Source: an uncultured Lachnospiraceae bacterium (GTDB lineage Bacteria; Bacillota; Clostridia; Lachnospirales; Lachnospiraceae). Taken from it: DNA of 64,000 nt. The notes under the pieces were generated by a model. The model saw nothing but the letters and a program-made list of their open reading frames with translations. It was not told where the DNA came from and did no database searches. This document shows, piece by piece, positions 56,787-64,000 of the stretch (within the stretch, counting starts at the first letter, position 1; each line of letters starts with the position of its first letter). The stretch spans positions 38,417-102,416 of the forward strand of contig CAJOFQ010000004.1 in NCBI GenBank assembly GCA_905233955.1. The letters are read 5' to 3'. The position numbers and the translations under genes are program-made.

Positions 56787-58490
56787 ATGGCAACAAAGGC
56801 AATGTATCCCATTAGTGAAATCGGAAAGGGGAAGGTGGGCTTTTCAAAGACAAGATCCATCATTGAAGCTCCTTTTTATGGAAACAATGTAATTAAGATC
56901 AACACGCTTCGTGAGGCGTATCGTCTTGCAAGTGAATCTCCTGGAACCATAGTTACCGATATGCCTATAAAGGATGCTGAGACAATAGGATTAGAGAGGG
57001 ATTCCAAGGTACTTCTGTTTAACGATGGCGCTGTAGTAGGGCGTTATGCTGTAGCCAGAAGAATCAAGGGTCAGCCCGGTGTGGATGAAGAAAAGCTCGA
57101 TAAGGTCGTAATGTCTGCGATATATGAGAGCCGTTGGAAGACAATGTATCATGCTGAATGTGTTATCGGTCTGGATCCCGAATTCATGGTAAGAGCTCAT
57201 CTGCTTATCCCGGAGGGTGAAGAGAATCTGCTGTATAACTGGATGCTTAATTTCCAGTACATTAACGAGAAATATGCCAAAATGTACCGCGAATCTTTGC
57301 CTGTAGGAAATGGCAACGAGCCTGACATCTATATTTTCTCAGATCCTCAGTGGACTCCTATTGCTTTGCCGGATGTAGATTACTCATGCTTGTCAGATCC
57401 CCAGACACTTTGCTATTTCGATACAGATCACAACTGCGCAGCTATCCTTGGTATGCGTTACTTTGGTGAGCACAAGAAGGGTACCCTTACAATCGCCTGG
57501 GCTATTGCCAACCGCAATGGTTATGCTTCCTGCCACGGCGGACAGAAGGAGTATACCCTTGATGATGGCAGCAAGTTTGTAGCTAGTGTTTATGGTTTGT
57601 CAGGTTCAGGCAAGTCTACACTGACACATGCCAAGCATGATGGCAAGTATCCTTCCATCAAGGTGCTCCATGACGATGCTTTTGTTATCAATACAGACAC
57701 ATGCTCATCAATAGCCCTGGAACCTACATATTTCGACAAGACCAATGATTATCCTACAGGCTGCCCGGATAATGAATATCTGCTTACTGTACAGAACTGT
57801 TCAGCTACGATGGACGAGGATGGCAAGATTCAGATAGTTACAGAGGACATCAGAAATGGTAATGGACGGGCCATCAAATCCAAGCTTTGGAGTCCTAACA
57901 GGGTTGACAAGATTGATGCTCCGGTAAATGCTATATTCTGGATCATGAAGGATCCTACACTGCCTCCGGTATTAAAGCTTAAGGGCGCTGCTCTGGCATC
58001 TGTTATGGGTGCAACCCTTGCTACCAAGACCTCCACAGCAGAGAGAGTCAAGGCAGGTACTGATCTTAATGCTATCCGCATAGTACCATATGCTAATCCT
58101 TTCAGAACATATCCTCTTTCACATGATTACGACAAGTTCAAGAAGCTTATCGGTGAGAAGAATGTTGCATGCTACATCGTTAATACCGGAGATTTCATGG
58201 ACAAGAAGGTTCAAAAGGAAGACACCCTTGGAATCCTTGAAGCAGTAGTTGAGAATCGTGCTTCATTCAAGCAGTGGGGACCTTTTGAAGATATTGAGAT
58301 CATGGAATGGGATGGCTTTGTACCTGATCTTACTGACAAGGATTACATCAAGGCTCTTGATAACGCCATGAAATCAAGGCTTTCGGCTGTTGAAGGATTC
58401 CGCGATGATAACGAAGGCTATGACGCCCTTCCGCAGGAAGCCTTAGACGCTATGAAGAAGCTGGTAGACGAAGTAGAGTCGCTTTCGTAA
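56787..58490 (+). CDS. pckA: Phosphoenolpyruvate carboxykinase (ATP)
   Basis: Interconverts oxaloacetate + ATP and PEP + CO2 + ADP. In fermenting anaerobes it can run toward oxaloacetate. 567 residues. The P-loop is SVYGLSGSGKSTLTHAKH, the metal/phosphate region LHDDAFVINTD, and FRTYPLSHDYDKF contributes to the active site. AAGGAGG precedes the ATG. It heads a run of plus-strand genes (pckA, GH1, DUF975, pyk, rlmD) with short gaps, placing PEP carboxykinase and pyruvate kinase in one likely transcript. Confidence 0.94.
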   Translation: MATKAMYPISEIGKGKVGFSKTRSIIEAPFYGNNVIKINTLREAYRLASESPGTIVTDMPIKDAETIGLERDSKVLLFNDGAVVGRYAVARRIKGQPGVDEEKLDKVVMSAIYESRWKTMYHAECVIGLDPEFMVRAHLLIPEGEENLLYNWMLNFQYINEKYAKMYRESLPVGNGNEPDIYIFSDPQWTPIALPDVDYSCLSDPQTLCYFDTDHNCAAILGMRYFGEHKKGTLTIAWAIANRNGYASCHGGQKEYTLDDGSKFVASVYGLSGSGKSTLTHAKHDGKYPSIKVLHDDAFVINTDTCSSIALEPTYFDKTNDYPTGCPDNEYLLTVQNCSATMDEDGKIQIVTEDIRNGNGRAIKSKLWSPNRVDKIDAPVNAIFWIMKDPTLPPVLKLKGAALASVMGATLATKTSTAERVKAGTDLNAIRIVPYANPFRTYPLSHDYDKFKKLIGEKNVACYIVNTGDFMDKKVQKEDTLGILEAVVENRASFKQWGPFEDIEIMEWDGFVPDLTDKDYIKALDNAMKSRLSAVEGFRDDNEGYDALPQEALDAMKKLVDEVESLS

Positions 58491-58497
58491 TTATTAA

Positions 58498-59982
<1,485 letters not shown>

Positions 59983-60009
59983 CACGAGTATTATAGGAGG
60001 ATGTTTGTT

Positions 60010-61098
60010 ATGTGGACAATTAATCAGGTTAAAGCCAGGGGAAGGGTATGCTTTCAGCGAAACTATTGGAAGGCTGTACTTGTTGCACTCGTTATTTCAT
60101 TGATAGGCGGAATGCAGGGGAGCAAGGCAGTAAGTTCAGTCCTGACGCTGTGTATTAACCCCTTTGTTAACATGAGTACATCCTCCCTAGATCATCCGGA
60201 TGAGATTCGCGGACCGGAAGGGTATGCCTTCGATTTTGACGATGATTACAATTACAATATCGGGGATGATTTTGGAAGCTACATAGAAGGTGAGAATCCT
60301 TTCTCCATAGGCAATTCCTTTGGAAACACCAACAGGTGGACAGGGATGGCGCTTGGGGTAATTGTAATCCTGGCAATGCTGTTTTTCCTGGTTTTTGCGG
60401 TGGTTCTTGTGGTGTCAGTTCTAGTAGATGTATTTTTCAAAAATCCGCTTTTTGTGGGAACCCAGAGATTCTTTATTCATAATCTGACATCAGATGGAAT
60501 GGTTGGGGACATGGGCTTTGGCTTTGACCGCAGCTACAGGAACCAGGTCAAAAACATGTTTTTGAGGGATTTATATACCCTTGGCTGGTCGCTTTTGTTT
60601 GTTATTCCGGGAATTTATAAATCCTATGAATACAGGATGATACCTTATCTTATGGCGGAATATCCCCAGATGAGCAAAGAGCAGGTTTTTTATACCAGTA
60701 AATATCTTATGCATGGCAATAAGTGGAGGTCATTTCTGTTCGATCTGTCATTCATAGGATGGTGGTTGGTGTCCATTATAACATTTGGTATAGTCGGTTT
60801 GTTCTATGTGAATCCATATTATGTCTCATCCTGTGCAGCACTGTATGAGGCATTGAAGGCTATTAAGGGAATTCCGGATTTTGATCGTGATATCAATGTA
60901 CAGGCAGAGACAGTCTCATCAGAGGATGTTTCAGAACCAGTCTTTTCAGAAGAGACTTCAGAGACCGTTTCATCAGAGAAAGCTTCTGAGCCTGTCAGTG
61001 GTTCTAATTTTGTTATGATGGACGCTCCTGCACAGCAGGATGACAATTCCACAAATGCCTCTGATCAGGAGGATGATAACGATGGGAGGATCATATGA
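60010..61098 (+). CDS. DUF975 family membrane protein
   Basis: 362 residues with about five to six hydrophobic segments, a Lys/Arg-rich start (NQVKARGRVCFQRNYWKAVL) and LYTLGWSLLFVIPGIYKSYEYRMIPYLMAEYP, the DUF975 signature. Function unknown. The start is ATG 60010, nine bases after AGGAGG; the ORF-track ATG 60001 directly abuts that site. The C-terminal 65 residues form a Ser/Glu/Thr-rich hydrophilic tail with SSE(x)SEPV-type repeats. Overlaps pyk by 4 bases. Confidence 0.85.
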   Translation: MWTINQVKARGRVCFQRNYWKAVLVALVISLIGGMQGSKAVSSVLTLCINPFVNMSTSSLDHPDEIRGPEGYAFDFDDDYNYNIGDDFGSYIEGENPFSIGNSFGNTNRWTGMALGVIVILAMLFFLVFAVVLVVSVLVDVFFKNPLFVGTQRFFIHNLTSDGMVGDMGFGFDRSYRNQVKNMFLRDLYTLGWSLLFVIPGIYKSYEYRMIPYLMAEYPQMSKEQVFYTSKYLMHGNKWRSFLFDLSFIGWWLVSIITFGIVGLFYVNPYYVSSCAALYEALKAIKGIPDFDRDINVQAETVSSEDVSEPVFSEETSETVSSEKASEPVSGSNFVMMDAPAQQDDNSTNASDQEDDNDGRII

Positions 61099-62507
61099 GA
61101 AAGACTAAGATCATAGCTACAATCGGACCGGCTTCTGAGTCAGAGGAGATGATCAGAAAGCTGGCATTGGCTGGCATGAATGTTGCCAGATTGAATTTTT
61201 CCCATGGAACATACGAGCAGCATCAGGTCAAGATTGACAGGATAAAAAAGGTTCGCGAAGAATTAGATCTTCCAATCGCCATTATGCTCGATACCAAGGG
61301 ACCGGAGTATCGTATTGGAGGCTTTGTCAATGGCAGAGTTACATTGAATGAGGGGGATGTTTTTTCATTTACTTCAGAGAAAATCGAAGGTGATGAGCAC
61401 AGAGTTTCAGTCAATTACTCTGATCTTCCCAAAGAGCTGTCTATAGGTGATACCATTCTCCTTAATAATGGTCTGATGAATTTTAAAGTTACGGCCATTG
61501 AAGGAAATGACATTATTACTGAGGTAATTATAGGAGGGGAGTTATCCAACAAAAAGAGCATGAGCTTCCCCGGCAAGGTATTAAAACAGGTTTACCTGTC
61601 TGAGCAGGACAAGTCGGATCTTCTGTTTGGAATAGAGCAGGGTGTTGATTTTGTGGCTTGCTCGTTTGTGTCGGTGCGTCAGGATATAGCCGATATTAAG
61701 GATTTCATCACAGAGCACGGAGGCAAGGATATTGACCTCATTGCCAAGATTGAGAATCAGTCAGGCTGTGACCATATTGAAGAGATCTGCGAGATTTGTG
61801 ACGGTGTAATGGTTGCCCGCGGTGACATGGGTGTGGAGATCTCTTTGGAGAAGCTTCCTGCTATTCAAAAGGAACTTATTACCAAATGTCGCCTTTTGGG
61901 CAAAAGAGTTATTACTGCCACAGAGATGCTGGAGTCGATGATCCATAATCCCAGGCCAACAAGGGCAGAGGCTTCGGATGTGGCCAATGCAGTTTATGAT
62001 GGTACTTCAGCAGTTATGCTTTCAGGGGAGACCGCTGCCGGTTCATATCCTGAGGAAGCAGTCAGGACTATGTCTGCCATTTGTGAAGCAACTGAGAATG
62101 AGATCAATTACAAGCGCCGTTTCCATGAATATGCGTTCCTGATTCAAAATGAAGTAGATGCAATATCTCATTCCACATGCTCCATGGCTATAGATCTGGG
62201 AGCAAAGACCATAGTCGCAAGTTCACTTTCAGGTATGACTACCCGCATGGTCTCAAGATTCCGTCCGCCTATGGATATTATAGGTCTTACGACCAGTGAG
62301 GAGACTAGGCGTAAGCTGGCTCTTTCATGGGGAGTTATTCCTATTCTGGCTGAGATGTATCCATCTACCGATGTATTGTTCTTCGGGGCAAAAAAGGTTG
62401 CGGAGTCAGTATTTAACTTGAAAAAGGGTGACAAAATTGTTATTACCGGAGGTGTTACCAATGGTGCGACCGGCAATACTTCACTTATTAAGATAGAGAC
62501 AATGTAA
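61095..62507 (+). CDS. pyk: Pyruvate kinase
   Basis: Last step of glycolysis, PEP + ADP to pyruvate + ATP. 470 residues, without the extra C-terminal PEP-utiliser domain of Bacillus-type enzymes. RKTKIIATIGPAS, MLDTKGPEYRIG, IAKIENQSG, MVARGDMGVEI and the signature ITATEMLESMI are present. Start ATG overlaps the DUF975 stop (ATGA). Confidence 0.97.
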   Translation: MRKTKIIATIGPASESEEMIRKLALAGMNVARLNFSHGTYEQHQVKIDRIKKVREELDLPIAIMLDTKGPEYRIGGFVNGRVTLNEGDVFSFTSEKIEGDEHRVSVNYSDLPKELSIGDTILLNNGLMNFKVTAIEGNDIITEVIIGGELSNKKSMSFPGKVLKQVYLSEQDKSDLLFGIEQGVDFVACSFVSVRQDIADIKDFITEHGGKDIDLIAKIENQSGCDHIEEICEICDGVMVARGDMGVEISLEKLPAIQKELITKCRLLGKRVITATEMLESMIHNPRPTRAEASDVANAVYDGTSAVMLSGETAAGSYPEEAVRTMSAICEATENEINYKRRFHEYAFLIQNEVDAISHSTCSMAIDLGAKTIVASSLSGMTTRMVSRFRPPMDIIGLTTSEETRRKLALSWGVIPILAEMYPSTDVLFFGAKKVAESVFNLKKGDKIVITGGVTNGATGNTSLIKIETM

Positions 62508-62526
62508 CAGAAAAAGGATTATTAGT

Positions 62527-64000
62527 GTGATCAAAAAACATCAGGAAGTAACAGGATTTGTAGAAAAGGTACTGTTTCCCAATGTAGGTATTGTTGATGT
62601 TTGCGATAATGATGATCATATCAAGGTCAGAGTCAAGGATGTTCTAAAAGGCCAGAGAATCAGGCTGTACATCACCAGAAAGAAAAATGAACGATACGAG
62701 GGTCGTCTGATTGAAGTCATGGAGCCATCTGTGGCAGAAACTGTCAGCGACCCTTGTTGTCATTATCCCCAGTGTGGAGGATGCCTGTATCAGACTGTAG
62801 ATTATGATACGCAGTTAAAATGGAAGCAGGAGCAAATAGAGCAGCTTTTGGCGCCCGTGATAGGTCAGGATATCTATAACAGTGCTTATGAGGGAATAGC
62901 AAGAAGCCCATATACCAGGGGTTATCGCAACAAGATGGAGCTTACCTTCGGAGATAGCAAAAAGGGTGGCCAGCTTGCCCTTGGTATGCATAAAAGAGGG
63001 GCATTTTATGATATATTATCCACTACGGAATGCAGGCTGATGGATGAGGACATGAGGAATATCCAGAGGCTTACACTGGAGTATTTCAAGGATAAGGATA
63101 TTCCCTATTATCACAAGAGATCCCACACGGGATATCTGAGACATTTGTTAATAAGAAAAGCCCATACAACAGGTCAGATACTAATAGATCTGGTGACATC
63201 CACACAAAATGCTTCTTTTAATGACAGAATAAGTGAAGAATGTCTTTTAAAGGAATGGATGAATACAATTCTGTCGTCTGACTACGAAGGGGTTATAACA
63301 GGTGTATTACACACTGTTAATGACAGACTGGCTGACATTATCGAGGACCAGGGGACATCTATTCTCTACGGCCGGGATTTTTTTCAGGAAAAACTATTGG
63401 GATTGACATTTAATATTAGCCCATTTTCTTTTTTTCAGACTAATTCTTATGGGGCAGAGGAATTGTACAGCCTTGTCAGAAGGTGGCTTAAGGACGAGGC
63501 ATCCCGGGCAGGAGTTGAAGCATTTGACAGAGTTTTTGATTTATACAGCGGCACAGGGACAATTTCCCAGATTATATCCGAGTCTGTCAGAGAAGCAACA
63601 GGCGTAGAGATTGTCAGCGAAGCAGTTGAGGCTGCGAAAAGCAACGCAAGCTATAATGGAATTAGCAATTGTTCTTTTATTGCGGGAGATGTATTAAAGG
63701 TTCTTGACGACATGACCGAACCCCCTGATTGTATTATTTTGGATCCACCCAGGGAAGGAATTAATCCCAAGGCGCTTACAAAGATCATAAATTATGGAAC
63801 GGATTATATTATATATATTTCCTGCAAGGCCACAAGTCTCGCCAGGGAATTGCCGACTTTTATGGAGCATGGGTATTTGGTCAGGAGAATAGCCATGGTT
63901 GATCTTTTTCCCTTTACCACGGGGGTTGAGACTGTGTGCCTCTTGAGCAACCGAAAACCTGACTCATATGTGCACCTGAATCTGAAGATGGAAGACTACT
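62527..64000 (+). CDS. rlmD: 23S rRNA (uracil-5-)-methyltransferase RlmD/RumA type (3' truncated by window edge)
   Basis: S-adenosylmethionine-dependent m5U methyltransferase. Frame open from GTG 62527 to the end and missing from the ORF track because no stop is reached. After an N-terminal TRAM-like domain, the iron-sulfur cluster motif CCHYPQCGGCLYQ appears, then FSFFQTNSYGAEELY, the SAM motif DLYSGTGTISQI, ILDPPREGINP and the catalytic Cys in YISCKATSLARE. After the normal end (TGVETVCLLS) the frame continues, implying a C-terminal extension. Which uridine is modified cannot be told. Confidence 0.9.
   Translation, partial: MIKKHQEVTGFVEKVLFPNVGIVDVCDNDDHIKVRVKDVLKGQRIRLYITRKKNERYEGRLIEVMEPSVAETVSDPCCHYPQCGGCLYQTVDYDTQLKWKQEQIEQLLAPVIGQDIYNSAYEGIARSPYTRGYRNKMELTFGDSKKGGQLALGMHKRGAFYDILSTTECRLMDEDMRNIQRLTLEYFKDKDIPYYHKRSHTGYLRHLLIRKAHTTGQILIDLVTSTQNASFNDRISEECLLKEWMNTILSSDYEGVITGVLHTVNDRLADIIEDQGTSILYGRDFFQEKLLGLTFNISPFSFFQTNSYGAEELYSLVRRWLKDEASRAGVEAFDRVFDLYSGTGTISQIISESVREATGVEIVSEAVEAAKSNASYNGISNCSFIAGDVLKVLDDMTEPPDCIILDPPREGINPKALTKIINYGTDYIIYISCKATSLARELPTFMEHGYLVRRIAMVDLFPFTTGVETVCLLSNRKPDSYVHLNLKMEDY

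Noticed and set aside
60819-61052. Minus-strand 77-residue ORF at the end of the DUF975 gene
   Set aside because: Shadow of the Ser/Glu-rich tail; no ribosome-binding site.

Overview
The window looks like a chromosomal segment from a low-to-mid GC Firmicute of the family Lachnospiraceae, most like the Butyrivibrio/Pseudobutyrivibrio group. The pointers are the radC-mreBCD-PBP2-minC-rodA-mgsA order, the CIRCE-controlled hrcA-grpE-dnaK-dnaJ operon, an ATP-type PEP carboxykinase next to pyruvate kinase, DUF5716/DUF5717-type proteins and TTG/GTG starts after strong Shine-Dalgarno sites. This assignment is inferred from gene content; no rRNA marker is present. Genes are dense and no gene-free stretch exceeds 300 bases. 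I saw no tRNA, rRNA, CRISPR array, prophage or transposase gene.

Layout. 1-2.0 kb: 3' part of miaA and a methionine-gamma-lyase-family PLP enzyme. 2.0-11.3 kb: cell-shape operon (radC, mreB, mreC, mreD, long PBP2, minC, rodA, mgsA, lipoprotein D,D-carboxypeptidase); minD and minE are absent and minC has lost its RSGQ motif. 11.3-14.0 kb: small P-loop protein, then htpG behind a perfect CIRCE operator. 14.1-22.9 kb: DegV protein, purA, a GldA/GldFG-like ABC exporter with an acidic repeat tail, SEC-C protein, TGS-less thrS, alpha/beta hydrolase. 22.9-26.6 kb: small protein plus a 1183-residue GGDEF-EAL-GGDEF-PAS protein. 26.6-30.1 kb (minus): aroF-tyrA-aroA for tyrosine/phenylalanine precursor synthesis. 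30.3-32.4 kb: EF-G-like GTPase. 32.4-37.6 kb: a palindromic MITE-like element, then hrcA-grpE-dnaK-dnaJ.

37.6-44.5 kb holds the most interesting locus: four genes with their own promoter directly downstream of dnaJ. They encode a 1179-residue beta-sandwich/helical-repeat protein (DUF5717-like), a divergent Hsp70-like protein (DUF5716-like), a TPR-like protein and a membrane coiled-coil protein. I read this as an uncharacterised Hsp70-like envelope or scaffold system. 44.5-50.7 kb: gltX, a short UvrD-like helicase whose tail runs antisense through a DUF1292 gene, a GH13 protein lacking every catalytic residue, and a DUF5662-like protein. 50.7-53.8 kb: trpS, an orphan, thrC. 53.8-55.1 kb (minus): a CheY-like receiver and a protein with four MshEN-type motifs at an exact 29-residue period plus a CheX-like domain, suggesting a c-di-GMP-linked signalling pair. 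55.2-64 kb: citrate synthase, pckA, 6-phospho-beta-glucosidase, DUF975 membrane protein, pyruvate kinase and the 5' part of an RlmD-type methyltransferase.

How they fit together: the mre/rod block builds the sidewall; the two CIRCE sites tie htpG and the dnaK operon to one HrcA heat-shock regulon; pckA, pyk and citrate synthase sit at the PEP/oxaloacetate/pyruvate node, fed by beta-glucoside breakdown.
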